The notes under the pieces were generated by a model. That model was given only the letters and a program-made list of their open reading frames with translations. It was not told where the DNA came from and searched no databases. The position numbers and the translations under genes were made by a program. A stretch of 64,000 bases of DNA from Lojkania enalia (taxonomy: Eukaryota > Ascomycota > Dothideomycetes > Pleosporales), in assembly GCA_010094045.1 (NCBI GenBank), contig ML986587.1, positions 558,001-622,000 of the forward strand, given 5' to 3'. Within the stretch, counting starts at the first letter, position 1. The number at the start of each line of letters is the position of its first letter. Of the stretch, positions 10,618-22,099 are shown in pieces.

Positions 10618-12971
10618 ATGGCTGATGAGACCGTCCAGACGGCCAATCCGGCCCAGCAAATTCTATCTCAGGACTCGACCACAACGAAGGCGGAGAATAT
10701 TGAACGCAATGGAGAAGTTGATGGAGGTGAGATCGCGCCGCTTAGCCCTAAGAAGCGGACCAGAGCTCACAGCGAAGAAAATCTGCTAGTAGGTGTTAAG
10801 CGACAGAAGGGAGTCGCGCAAATCAAAGAAGAGTCAGCAGTTCCTCCAGCCGTGAGCGCCAATCTCTCATGCTCATGCTAACTTCTGAAGATATCTGCTC
10901 CATTCTTCTGGAAACAGAATGGAAGGTCCAAGAGGCAGCATCATAGATGATGATGCTGCTGAAGCTGCGGACGAGCGCTATCAGAAGGCTGACTCGAGAG
11001 ACAACAAGCGCAAAGACTGGAAGAGCAAAAAAGACAAAAAGAACAAGCAGACAGGCCAGAATACGAGTCGTACGTTTGGTAGCTCACGAGATAGACTCCA
11101 ATTGTGTGGGTCTCGAGCACTCTATCCTGAACTCTCTCCTAAGGACTGCCCATTCGGAGACAAATGCAAGTTCGAACATGACCTTCGCAAGTATTTGAAA
11201 GAAGGAAAACGCGAGGATCTAACCACCTGGGGCGGCAAATGCCCTGTGTATGAATCGAGGGGATTCTGCACTTTTGGTTGGAAATGTCGATTTGCTACGA
11301 GCCATTCAAAAGAGCGGGAAACAGAGGACGGTCGGAAAGAACTCGTACTGCTTCAGGACCCCGAGATCAACGCAATGGCCGACCAAGAAGCTTCTCCAGA
11401 AGATGAAGTTGGCGTTGTCAATGTCGTCTCTAAGGAGGACAAATTTAATCTCTCAAGGCGAAAGACCGGGACACCAAGGTCAGATGCATATATGCAATGG
11501 ATTAATGTGAACATTGACGCGGAGAGAAGCCATTTCGATAATAGGAAATCAGGAGTGGTTGAAGATGAAGCCGAAGATGTGTCCAAAGCAAAGAAAGAAC
11601 AGGTAGAGGACTGCCGGGCAAAGTTCACTGAGCCTCCTTTCCGCCCATCCGAGAAACGCCATATATACTATGGTCCCGAGACACCCATTCTCGCCCCACT
11701 CACTACCCAAGGCAACCTTCCATTCCGTCGCCTGTGTGTCGAGCTTGGAGCTCAGGTTACATGGTCTGAGATGGCCATGGGACTCCCACTCATCCAAGGC
11801 GAGAAGAGCGAATGGGCACTAATGAAGGCTCATGAGTCCGAGATTAGAGCCCCAAGATTTGAACAAAAGAACACAGTCATCCAGGGTTACGACAATGCCC
11901 GAGATCTAAAGTTCGGAGCCCAAGTTGCTGCTAACAAGCCATGGTTGGCAACCAAGACCGTAGAGGTTCTCACCGCGCTTTGCCCGAACCTACGTGCCAT
12001 CGACCTTAACTGCGGCTGTCCGATCAATCTCGTCTGCGAAAAAGGCTCTGGATCTGCCCTGCTGGACAGCCATGGCAGATTAGAGAACATCTTGCGCGGT
12101 ATGAACTACGTCTCCAACGAGACCCCAATCACTGTCAAGATCCGTATGGGTACAAAGGATGGTGAGCCAACCGCACAGAAGCTAATAAAGCGGTTGGTCC
12201 TCGGCGGCTATGAAGCGGTCGAATCCGGCAAGGGCACATCCGGTGTTGCAGCAATCACTCTGCATGGCCGAAGCAAGCAGCAACGCTATACCAAGAGCGC
12301 AGATTGGTCTTACATTGCTGATTGCAAGGCTCTCATCAATAGGCTCAGGCGTGATAGATCTGAAGTTAGCGACACCATCTACGAAGTAGACCCCCGAGAT
12401 CAGGCAAACGAAGGCCATGTCTATTTCATTGGCAATGGTGACTGCTACTCCCACGTGGATTACTACGATCATCTCGAAAGTGCCAAAGTCGATTCGGTAA
12501 TGGTCGCTCGCGGCGCTCTTATCAAACCTTGGATCTTTGAGGAAATTGAGAAAGGCCAATACCTTGATAAATCCTCCACCGAACGTCTCAGCTACATTGA
12601 GAAATTCACGAAATACGGTCTTCAGACCTGGGGCGCGGACGAGATGGGTATCGGAACTACTCGTCGATTTTTGCTAGAGTGGCTCAGCTTTACGCATCGC
12701 TATGTACCGCTTGGGTTATTGGAGTATTTGCCCCCGCATATTCAAGATAGGCCTCCAAAGTTCAAGGGTAGGGATGAATTGGAGACATTGATGGCTAGCG
12801 ACAATTATAAGGATTGGATTAAGATCAGGTAAGAATTAACCGCTCTTTGGACTAATAATATGAAATCCCTAATATAGACATAGTGAGATGTTCCTCGGCC
12901 CGGCTCATCCGAACTTCAAGTTTGAGCCGAAACACAAGTCAAACAGCTATGAGATCGAAGCAGAGGGGTGA
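10618..12971 (+). CDS. DUS3: tRNA-dihydrouridine(47) synthase DUS3
   Basis: DUS3 is an FMN enzyme that reduces U47 of tRNA (and some mRNA uridines) to dihydrouridine with NADPH. Exons 10618-10832, 10891-12828 and 12878-12971 give 748 aa. Two CCCH-type zinc fingers are visible: [11 protein letters not shown] near residue 160 and [22 protein letters not shown] near 190. The TIM-barrel core starts at [20 protein letters not shown]. It carries DLNCGCP with the conserved cysteine (about 445), KIRMG, and [15 protein letters not shown] (about 530). The last exon adds [20 protein letters not shown]. Intron 1 was placed by frame: only the weak donor GTCAGC at 10833 joins the two frames (KEE-YLLHSS). 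The stronger GTGAGC at 10852 would shift the frame. Function is firm; the first splice site is less certain. Confidence 0.93.
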
Positions 12972-14151
12972 TTACCATACCGAATAGGTCTTGACCATGG
13001 GATGAGCTCTACGACGAGGACACGATGAGATACTGAGCATCTCGATGAATGTGGAATCATATAAAAGAATCCACGGCGATATACGCGATGCGTACTGAGT
13101 AAAATACTTGATTTGGAGTCTCCAAGTGATGCCCGCCTGCCTCCAAGCTCAATTTCAGCCTGTTTAGAAGTGGTGCAGCGCCCTCGCCAATACCATGCTC
13201 TAACCTCATCTTTCTACCCTATCACAACTATCTACACTCGGGTAAGCTCAGCCTATTTTCTCTCGCTCTGCAGAGACGTTTGCAAGGCTTGAGACTGAGC
13301 CAATATCAAGGCGTCCTCCCGCATATGTAAAGCTTCCCCTACCCTTCATTCTACTTAGCAAGGCTGGAAACACAAAATCATTCTCCTCGATCGTGCGTCC
13401 ACAACCAATTAATGTCTTCGCCCTGAAAATCTCCATAGAGGCCCTACACCAGCTATTTTCATTCGTCCATCTCCTTCGCGGTAATATCCTTGCTGTAAGA
13501 GTTGATCTGAACACGTTAACGGACCGTTGGAGTCAAACATGCGACAAACGATGCAGGACCCAAAGTTACTGAAATCTAGTGAAATACTGAGTGCTACCTG
13601 TGGTACACAACTAGATACCTGGTGGCTTTTTCTCGCTAGCTTCTTGGTGTCCTGATGGGTGGGAAGTCGCAGCTACGCACACGGAAATAATAGATGGGAA
13701 ATTAGATGCGGAGTTTGTCCCAGGTGAAATCGTGGTGCAATATTGTCCTCGGTACGCCCTAAATTCTTGTAAAGTGTTACTAAGAATGCATTGTGTGGAT
13801 TTATTAGTCTTTCATCATTTGAATTACTGAGTAGAATATCCAAGAACTGGGGAATGACCTACTACCTCTCGCACTCGATCTCATCTGCAAGAGCTAAATG
13901 CACCCCCTCCACAACCCTCAACCTCAACGTAACATACGATATCCAAGTACACAGGTCTACCAACCCATCATTTATTCCCAGCACATTAATGGACACCTGT
14001 CAAGAAAACTTCATCATAACAGCCGGTGTTCTATAACTATGATAAAGCCACCGCGCCGACTCTCTCACCAGTATCATAACTTCTATCACCCCCGACGGCC
14101 AATCCAGAGGCAGGATTTGTGTAGTAGTCCGACGCTACAAGGAGCGGTGCG
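12972..14151. other. Gene-free stretch at the left edge of the decayed island
   Basis: About 1.2 kb with only short ORFs. The left part holds the DUS3 3' end. I see no known family in either strand. Confidence 0.45.
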
Positions 14152-14425
14152 ATAACGGGAGCTGTTATCTCAGTGGCCATTCTGATAGTTGCGGTAGTAA
14201 TATTTCTCTTCTGGAGGCGATGGCGGATAAGATGAAAGACTACACAATCTGCTCATTCGCAAAGCTATAAGCAAGGAAAACGAGCGCCGCAAACTTGCAA
14301 TTGAGTCAACTTTTACAGAAGACAACAGGAAGGAACTTTCATCGGTGGTTATGGCGGTTGCGGACAAGAGACTGGAGCCCGGCACGCATAATAGGGCGGT
14401 TATGCGGTTGTTGGAGGGCCTGTGA
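14152..14425 (+). pseudogene. Relic of a single-pass membrane protein
   Basis: From 14152 one frame reads ITGAVISVAILIVAVVIFLF followed by WRRWRIR, a convincing membrane helix with a basic inner flank, and then meets a stop at 14233. A shifted frame from about 14262 reads KAISKENERRKLAIESTFTE and continues with RLEPGTHNRAVMRLLEGL to a stop at 14423-14425. This pairing (helix, then a charged cytoplasmic tail) is common in fungal wall-sensor or mucin-like proteins. The frames are not joined by good splice sites, and stops lie upstream of the helix. I read it as a decayed gene tail. Confidence 0.3.
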
Positions 14426-15032
14426 TGGAGACTATTTGTCTACTCGTTGAGACAGTGCTGAAGAAGTTCCTGTGCGGGAGGTAGAGGAGATATCGGCGGC
14501 GCAGAGAATGTGTTAAGATTTATTGTAGTGTGATAGTGTGAATAAGTGGGATTTGAGAATACTCCTGAAATACATGTTGTTTTACCGCGGTTTTGTGTCC
14601 TTTGGGGACCTGAGCTATTGCGAATTTTTTTATTCCCGGGAGAAAAAGGAAGTATTGGCGGTAGATACGAATAGAAAATCGTTTATTCTTATTATATGGT
14701 GGTTCTGCTATAATTTGATGAGATCCCTATATATGGCTCTGGATAACTACATTCATATAATTGAGTGAGGAATACGCATAGGAGAGATAGGAGACATGAA
14801 CGATAAGCTTCATACTTTTAATATTCATGCTAAGGGTTTGTTAGCTAATCAAATATAGGGTGAGCTAGCCATTGGCTAGCCATGAGAACCGTAGTGAGTT
14901 ACATGTCAACGTCTCTTTGAATCTTGAAAAATCCCAAGTAGATGACTGATGCCTTTATCTAACCTCATAAGATCCTATTTGAGCTCCCTTGTAATACCAT
15001 TTCGGAAGGACATTCTTCAAAGTTGATTTCCT
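14426..15032. other. TA-rich gene-free stretch
   Basis: About 600 bases of TA-rich sequence within the decayed island, with no recognisable gene. Confidence 0.4.
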
Positions 15033-16600
15033 TTATACCTTCTCTATCGCATTCTCTTCTCCCTTGGAATTTCCCCTATTAACCGCCTGATTAACGAAAC
15101 TAGTGACGTGTCTATCAACATCTATGGACAAGAAAGCAACAATCAAAGCTAATCCACCGAATGATAGACTGTTGAGATCGTGCTCGGCAACTGCGCATAA
15201 ACCCGCTACTGAGCTACATAAAAAGAGCGGCCTTGATAGCACTGTTTAGTCCCGGAACTGAGTTTAGTGCATCAGTGGTAGTTTTTGCGGTGGCAGAGAA
15301 GGGTGCAGGAAAACTTGTCTCTGGAAGACCGACGTTTGCTACCGCGGGGGTGACTTCACGAAGCATGAAGGTAGGCACTTTGTTGGCGTGGATTACGATG
15401 TAGATGCTTGCTACAAGAGCAAGAGTTGGAAAATTTGGGAGAGCTTAGTCAATGGGGTGTTGTGAACTGGTAATTGTCCTGTTCATAGCGCGACTAGACG
15501 GAAGAATGCCTGCCCCGAACCGATGTTTTGGGAGGAATGACAAGACTAGCGACTACCATAGCGATGACTTCTATCTCGCCAACAAAGAAACCGATCATAA
15601 TAGTGATCTACTCCCCGTAAGAGTTGTTCTGTGACTGCTCAGTAATCTGCTGGGCGCTTGCCGCAATAGCCTGACTTTGCTTACGCTCATTGCTCAAAGA
15701 CATGTCTCTGTAGAAGATGCACAAGCCATCCATAGATGCGATTATTTGGATCTTTGCCTGGCCTCCTCCCTTTAGGAACGGTCTAAGCTTACCCGCATAA
15801 AGTATGAAATCTCTATAACCGACCCGTTTGAGTTGTTGACAGTGGATTACTCCACGTTGGAGTTGATGAAAGTCTGGTGGATGATAGCAAAATACAAAAG
15901 CACCACTGAGAATGCACATGATAGCGTTCAACTAGAAGCACCACCTAATCAGTATTAGTTTAATTTTTATATCTTAGAGCATGCAAGACACGTATCTCCA
16001 CCCTAAAGCCTTATAGTCAACCAACGGTCGCGCGAGAACGGGACCTAGACCCAATGCTAAAAAAAAACCGAGACGGTGATGAGATACTGAGGCACTCGTT
16101 CGGGATAATTTCATCAATTAAAGAAGATAAAGCGCCTGTGCGCATCTAGCCAGGTCAACGAAGACGCTAAATCCGATGCCTTAGTTAACATCGCCGTCGC
16201 AGCAATGATGCCGCCAATCACTCCAAATAATTTGCCTCCGACGAGGAACCACTGGCGACTGACCACATCACTGATAACTCCCATGAGGAGTAGCCCGATG
16301 CCTTTTATAAGGGTATTGATAAGGCAAACAAGGTAGATGTTCGTTTCGGGTCCAATATCGATGTTGATCACGCTCAATATGGTGGCCTAGAATACAGTCA
16401 GTCAAACTCCGTAGCAGTCTTCCGTCTTCCTGGCATAGTATATGGAATAAAAAGATTCCTTGCAAGCAGGGAAATAGCTAAAACAGAGCCGAGAAAACTA
16501 TATGAAGTCCAATATCCCTTTAGTACATCGGTGTCGTGTTCGTTAGCTTCAACGACGACATGTGTAGAAGAATCCTCGTGCTGTCGACGTGCTCAACATG
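15033..16600 (-). pseudogene. Decayed TRI12-like MFS efflux pump
   Basis: Minus-strand fragments in the right order match the fungal TRI12/DHA14-type MFS drug pump family. The N-terminal part (about 16,560-16,480) reads EHDTDVLKGYWTSYSFLGSV. 16114-16377 gives SVINIDIGPETNIYLVCLIN and GLLLMGVISDVVSRQWFLVG, the first helices and motif A region. About 15,870 gives FCYHPPDFHQLQRG. About 15,330-15,240 gives NVGLPETSFPAPFSATAKTT plus SVPGLNSAI. 15033-15242 gives the C-terminus SFGGLALIVAFLSIDVDRHV and TSFVNQAVNRGNSKGEENAI. The pieces lie in different frames, with stops between (for example after IKAALFM) and lost residues (GGGQA where WGG is usual). No transport function is expected. Confidence 0.75.
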
Positions 16601-17504
16601 CTATGAGCAACCAAATTATTCGTCTTCCATTGCTGTAATTTTATTGTAAGCAGCCGAGTAAGATTTTATAAGCATTTAGGTGTTTATAAACAATTTAAAA
16701 GAGCTGTGGTTGCGGAAGAGGGGAAGAATATTGCTGAGGCGCCAGAAAATAAGAATACTTGCTTGCTTTAGAATCATGGGTTGCTAAAAACCGGGGAGAC
16801 GGTTGAGGCGGCGGCATTTCAGTTCATATCGTTGGAGAAGTGCTGTCATGCGTAGTTGTTGGCCGAGGCTGCTGGGTTTGGATCGGGGATAGAGGTCCAA
16901 TTGGGATCGAGGATGGGATACTGAATTTACATGTAGAAGTGTCAGGACGCTAGGCATGGGATGATTTAGTGCTCAGCCGACGTTCGATTCGATGATTGAG
17001 CAGATTGGAAATGTAAGCGTATAAGCGACATTATGGACTGGAGTAGAAGGTTACCCTTTTGCTCTATGTTACAGGAGATGTTCATCTCTAAATAAGGAAA
17101 TATTATCTGGTGGACCTGAGAGTCTATATGTATGGCATGATAAACTTTCTAAGAGAAATAATTAGCACCTAGTTAGTTATCTAAGTAATGCAAAGCGCAA
17201 GGAAATGGTTTAGGAATCAGACTATGTTTAACTGGATACTTGGGAAGATCAGAGATATGTATCTTCAAGAACAATATCTTGATCGAGTGGATTATAATAG
17301 TGCGGATGGGGAGATAATAATAAATATCCGATATGCATCCAGTCTGAGTCCGCAAAAGGTTATCATAATAGCAAATACATATCTTTGCTCTTTGGGATCT
17401 TCATAGTTAATTATATACACATATTAAGACTAGTTCTTTTCAGTATCCAATGTACTACTACCCTCAATACCAACAGACCTCTTACCTAGTGGCTTCGGCA
17501 GGCC
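16601..17504. other. TA-rich gene-free stretch
   Basis: About 900 bases, TA-rich, with only short ORFs such as 17188-17406, none of which resemble a known family. Confidence 0.4.
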
Positions 17505-19005
17505 CGTTTACAAATCTCCCAAGGAACCCATAGTGTCCGTCCGATCCCCCAACTCGTAATTTGGCCCATTAGTCGTTCTTGTCAATTCAGTGCTCACTAC
17601 ACTAGCCCAACGGGACATACTGGCGATAGCAACATGATTTCCCGCCTCTACGAACTTACTAATCCACACTCTATACTTCCGCCCCAGCTTGCCTTCTTTT
17701 GCAAACTTCCCCAACGCCTTCTTTCATTTGGAATTCTCCTCTGTAGAAGCGACGACTTCACTTAGCGTTTCCTCAATCTTCTCAACCGTCTTCTTCAACT
17801 TCTTGCCAGTATCATCTTGGGCCATAAGCTCCAGTTTTTCTACTTCCGTCAATATTTTTTAAGAGGCCTTTGTTAGTAATATTATTATCATCAATATGTC
17901 CTTCTTGCCATTAATATTCTGTCTGAAGAACACTAGATTATTGGGACCCCTCGCCGAACCAAGTGAGTGAAATAAAGCCGCGACCCAATCACTCACTCTT
18001 TTATTGTTCGTGTTGGTAGGCGTGAATAAAATCCTGTCTATATCTTCACAATGTATCCTTTTTATCAACTAGTACACGGTGAGAAATTCAGAATCCAATT
18101 CCCCTCATAAATGTGCTCAGCTGCGAAATCAAATGGTTCGCTCGCAAAATTGGTGGGATATTCCTCTGGCTGATCCATTGTGGTCGTCATATCGTGCGCA
18201 ATGCAACATGTAGCCAAATTCACTTGGTAGAACTCAGAAATTGTGTAGACTATGGGCTACTTTGCTATATCGCTGTATGTGGGATACGACGCCATCTTGA
18301 GACCGTGCTCGAAATCGCCACATACATATGTGCACTTCCAACTGCTGAGGAACTTTTTGAGGAAGCGTGGTTTGGTGTCTCGTGTGATATTGTCTGCGGC
18401 ATCGCTGAAGGCGTCTTCGAATTCTACGGTGAAGTGTTCACGGGCTTAGGTAACATCTCTTTGCTGTTTTTGCATTTCTTGCATCCAGATACGAGGCGGC
18501 TTTTTGCGGAAGAACTAGAAGATAAAGAGGTGCTAATTGATGTGGCGGTGAAGAGAAATGATGGTGGGCTAGATATAGGAGGTAATACTGTAGTGCTAGA
18601 TGTGGATGCTGGGAACTTATCGGTATCTAAGGGCTACGATGAGGATTTGCTTCTGGATAATGTGAAACCTGATGATACCCTAGAGGATTTGGACTAATCT
18701 ACAGAAAAACCGGTGCTCGATGATTTAGATGATCTATGATCGATGAGCGTGCTTGTAGTAGTAGTAGCAGGGGACTTTGTAGTATTGCTTGTATCTCTCG
18801 CCGATGTCTCCTAAGGAGACGTGGTACTTGAGGACTTGGAGGTGTCATCTGTAGCTGAATATGGTGTATTACTCTTCGGAATCTTAGTAGGCGTTAGTTT
18901 CTTAGAAGATGTAGGTTTCTTGCTGGTACTGGACTTAGATTTCTTGGGTTTCTCGCTGGTTTTGGTTTTTGGTTTTGGTTTATTAGATTGTCCTGCCGCG
19001 ACCTA
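17505..19005 (-). pseudogene. Decayed Ser/Thr/Lys-rich protein gene, family unknown
   Basis: The minus strand from 19,005 downward reads NKPKPKTKTSEKPKKSKSST, then KKPTSSKKLTPTKIPKSNTP and a Thr/Ser run. A stop interrupts it at about 18,813. Further down come more Ser-rich pieces and SGCKKCKNSKEMLPKP. At about 18,000 it reads NKRVSDWVAALFHSLGSARG and PNNLVFFRQNINGK. At about 17,830-17,700 come helical, charged pieces (KKLKKTVEKIEETLSEVVAS) and then KYRVWISKFVEAGNHVAIAS. Several in-frame stops divide these parts. A low-complexity linker followed by a folded C-terminal part resembles fungal surface or secreted proteins, but I do not recognise the family. The plus-strand ORF at 18113-18697 is probably its shadow. 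Confidence 0.4.
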
Positions 19006-19221
19006 ACAGCACTAATTCCAATCTATTCTACTTATCTTATTACTTAGTTTCTATAAGATATACCTAATATAACTATATGTAGGTTATATTAAGCCTTATT
19101 ATCTAGCTAATTATCTCCCTAGAACGCTCTGGGGCCGTGCGGGATAGCTATCCTCCTCTTGGAGGATATATAGTATTCTGCACACAAGAATCAATGATGT
19201 TGATTGTTCGTACTTTTTGGT

Positions 19222-19310
19222 TGTTGTAGCGCAGTGGTGTAGAGCTACGTTTCTGACAATGGGCGAGGGTGATTTCAATCTATAGTCTGTAGCCAGGCGC
19301 TGCAGAAGAA
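19222..19310 (+). repeat. tRNA-like SINE candidate (A and B box)
   Basis: TAGCGCAGTGG at 19227 followed by TGTAGAGCTACG is close to a pol III A box in a tRNA D-arm. About 35 bases later GGGTGATTTCAATC resembles a damaged B box (usual GGTTCAAATC). The spacing fits a tRNA-derived SINE head. No terminal repeat or target-site duplication could be confirmed. Confidence 0.3.
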
Positions 19311-19414
19311 GCCTCTGAAGATAAAATAGTTACCATACTAGTACCTATTTTTAAAGTAGAACAGGCTCTTGAGTTAGTTATTCGGTATCAGGAACACTAG
19401 GGGAAAGCAACCAC

Positions 19415-19567
19415 TGGTAATATTGTAAGGTTATATGTATGGCACGATCCCTATTATATTTTAGCCTGATATCATGTGATACCAAGAACAGACAGTATAA
19501 ATAGCCTTGATCCTCTGTAGATATTAATCAACACAGTTCTCCTCCTCATCTGCCCTGATACTTTACA
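19415..19567. mobile_element. Possible solo LTR (Copia-like)
   Basis: The 153 bases start TGGTAATATTG and end CTTTACA, so they have the TG...CA ends of an LTR. A TATAAATAG box lies at about 19,497, followed by CTCCTCCTCATC near the end, as in fungal Copia LTRs. The sequence after it (GGCTTTATGGTA) could be a worn primer-binding region. Flanking bases show no clear target-site duplication, and no second copy lies in the window. Confidence 0.35.
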
Positions 19568-19948
19568 AATATCAAGGCTTTATGGTACCTGCGCAAGCAG
19601 GTCAAGGTTCAGATATCAGAATGGGCTCTGCAGGACGATCTCGATAGTTGGTTTATGTAGTTAATTGGTACAAGATCTCACAATATAACGATAGTATTCC
19701 CATTCCTCCATTATATAGCGCCATCGAGGTTGTCTGTAATCATTAGGGAGAGATGGGTAGACGCTCGGACCACATCGCTTATGGATACCCGCATTGATAC
19801 ACGTGCATTCGAGTTGACGTGACCTCCCCTCCCCCATGTCTGTGCTTTCCTCTTTGCAACTTCGTGCACACTCACACCCTACCACTTAGCTTGCTTTCCT
19901 CTGCTAACACGCTTCGCGCAGGCCGCAGGCCTGATTGAACCCTTCAAG

Positions 19949-21823
19949 ATGGCGCGCACTATGTCACCAGAAGAATATCTGGAGCTTGGCAAAATCCATT
20001 ACAACCAGAAGCAGTACGAGCGCGCTGTGGAGGCCTTCACCAACGGCATTGAAGCTGCCACTATTCCGTCGATTGGTCTCTATGATCACCGTGCTGCGAG
20101 CTATGCGAAGCTCAATGACTTGAAGTCCGCCGTGAAGGATGGTCGGGAAATGATTAAGTTGGACAAAATGAATGTTAAGGTACGGAAACGTCGGCCCTAT
20201 TGGTAAACATTATTAGTTAACGAGCGGCATAGGGCTACCTCCGAACTGGCAGCGTTCTTGAAAAAATGAACAAGCTGGAAACTGCTATTGGTATCTATAG
20301 GTATGGCATGAAACATGTTTCTATGGAAAACAAGAGCTTCAAGGTATGCCTAGGATCCCATATTTGGTTCTACGCACAGAGCTAACTCTTGCCAGCTACT
20401 CCGGCGATTACATGATGAATTCACCCGGAAACTCTCCCCTGCTAAAGCAGTTGATCCATTTACCGTATTCCCGCCAGAACTCATTGAGATGGTTATCAGC
20501 TACTTCACTTTTAAGGATATAGTTAATTGTCACCGTGTCTGCAAAGACTGGAGGACTTATCTTATTAACAATAGTAAACTCTGGATTGACCTCGACCTAT
20601 CTGGAGCTCGAAAGGATGTGAGTCGTATCTTTGTTCGCAATGCCCTGTATCGCTCAAAGTACCACATCGAACGCGCCACCATTCATCGTTTCAAGCATTT
20701 CGACGTCCTTCTCTCCTTGGCCACAGCATGCAGAGATGTTCTTACCCAGCTCGAGTTTATTTCGGGCCCTGTAAACGTCGACCGCATTGTTGAGGTTGTC
20801 CAGTGCGCGCAAAATTTGAAGGAATTGATCTACCGAGACAACATTAGTCTTGACGCGGTCGCACATATCATGCACCGCGGCAAATCCCTTGAACGCGTCG
20901 AATTTACCTCGATTGCTGCATCTCGATCTGATGCAGTCTGGAAAGGGAAGTTTCCTAAACTGGACACCTTGGTTCTTAACGGCCCCACGAACGGCGCGCC
21001 TAGGGCCCTCAATACCACGTCCTTGACAATGCAGACACCTGCGCTTCGAGTCCTCACTTTGACGAACTGGTCTGGGGGTGGTAATTTCAGCGAACCACTC
21101 GATTTTTCTAGACTCTCTCTCGAAAAGTTGACATTGACCAAGTACAACTTCCAAGTATTTCCGGCTCTCCCACCTACTCTAACACATTTGATTCTTGAGC
21201 CTGCATATGGTCTCTATGTTCCGGCAGGACAGAATGACAACTCCTCGCCATGGACTAGGCTATGTTGGCGCAACATCCTAAATTCTCATCTTCCAGCACT
21301 CAGACATCTAAGCCTGTCAAACTTCGTTGCTCTATCACCTTCATTTTTCTCCCTACTCCTCGAGACGCGTACTAATGACAATAAAGACCCAGAGGTCCTT
21401 GATTGCTATACACTAAGCACAATGACAACTCTGCATCATCTTTCAATCCGGAATAGCACATTTTCTGCAGATCGTCACCACGGTCCGTTCAGTACTGAAG
21501 GAATTCTAGGTCCCTTACGCATTCTGTCACCCTCCCTACAGTGTCTCACTTATGCGAGCATGATGTGCTCCGACGACGACGTGGAAGAGCTTGTTCATCC
21601 TTTGCTCAATCTCGAGGCTATCGATTTGTCCAACACGAATATCACCGGTGCTGGGGTGAAAATGCTCGCGGATGGATTACCGAAGCTCGCACAATTGAAC
21701 GTCGATGGCTGTAGTCGCATCTCTAGCCGTGATGCAATCGATTACGCAGAGAAGAAAGGAATCCGGGTTAGCTGGAGGATGAAGCAAACCGGGGGTGGCG
21801 GAAGAAAAGTGAGGTATGGCTGA
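19949..21823 (+). CDS. TPR and F-box protein, Pof3/Dia2-like
   Basis: Pof3 (fission yeast) and Dia2 (budding yeast) are SCF ubiquitin-ligase receptors that protect replication forks and genome stability. Exons 19949-20179, 20233-20343 and 20396-21823 give 589 aa. Residues 1-115 are TPR helices: LELGKIHYNQKQYERAVEAF, then YDHRAASYAKLNDLKSAVKD, then TAIGIYRYGMKHVSMENKSF. The F-box follows at about 135-180 (VFPPELIEMVISYFTFKDIV...CRVCKDW-like CHRVCKDWRTYL). The rest is leucine-rich repeat-like, ending with LEAIDLSNTNITGAGVKMLA. This TPR + F-box + LRR order is diagnostic of the Pof3/Dia2 group. Both introns are phase 0 and 52-53 bases. Start: first ATG, giving MARTMSPEEYLELG. Confidence 0.88.
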
Positions 21824-22099
21824 TGTCCTGGAGGCGCTTTCGAGGACTAGCTATCTGGGAATTCGAAAACCAGGCCATGACTTAGGATATCGAGTTGGCA
21901 TTTTCTGGGTACCGAGCTAAGGCTAGAGTTATTCTGGATACTAGGTTGAAGCTGGCATTTGTTCTGGGAACCGAACTGGCATAATTTTTCAAACTGTAAA
22001 CCCTATTACACACCCTATAAATATTACTTGTGCTTGGATTCCTGCGCTGCAGTAACCCTTGACAGCTAGACAGTCATCCAAAGAACTCTCTAAACCAAA

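Noticed and set aside
18113..18697. 194-codon plus-strand ORF
   Set aside because: The minus strand has a more protein-like Ser/Lys-rich reading that continues on both sides; the plus ORF has no recognisable features.
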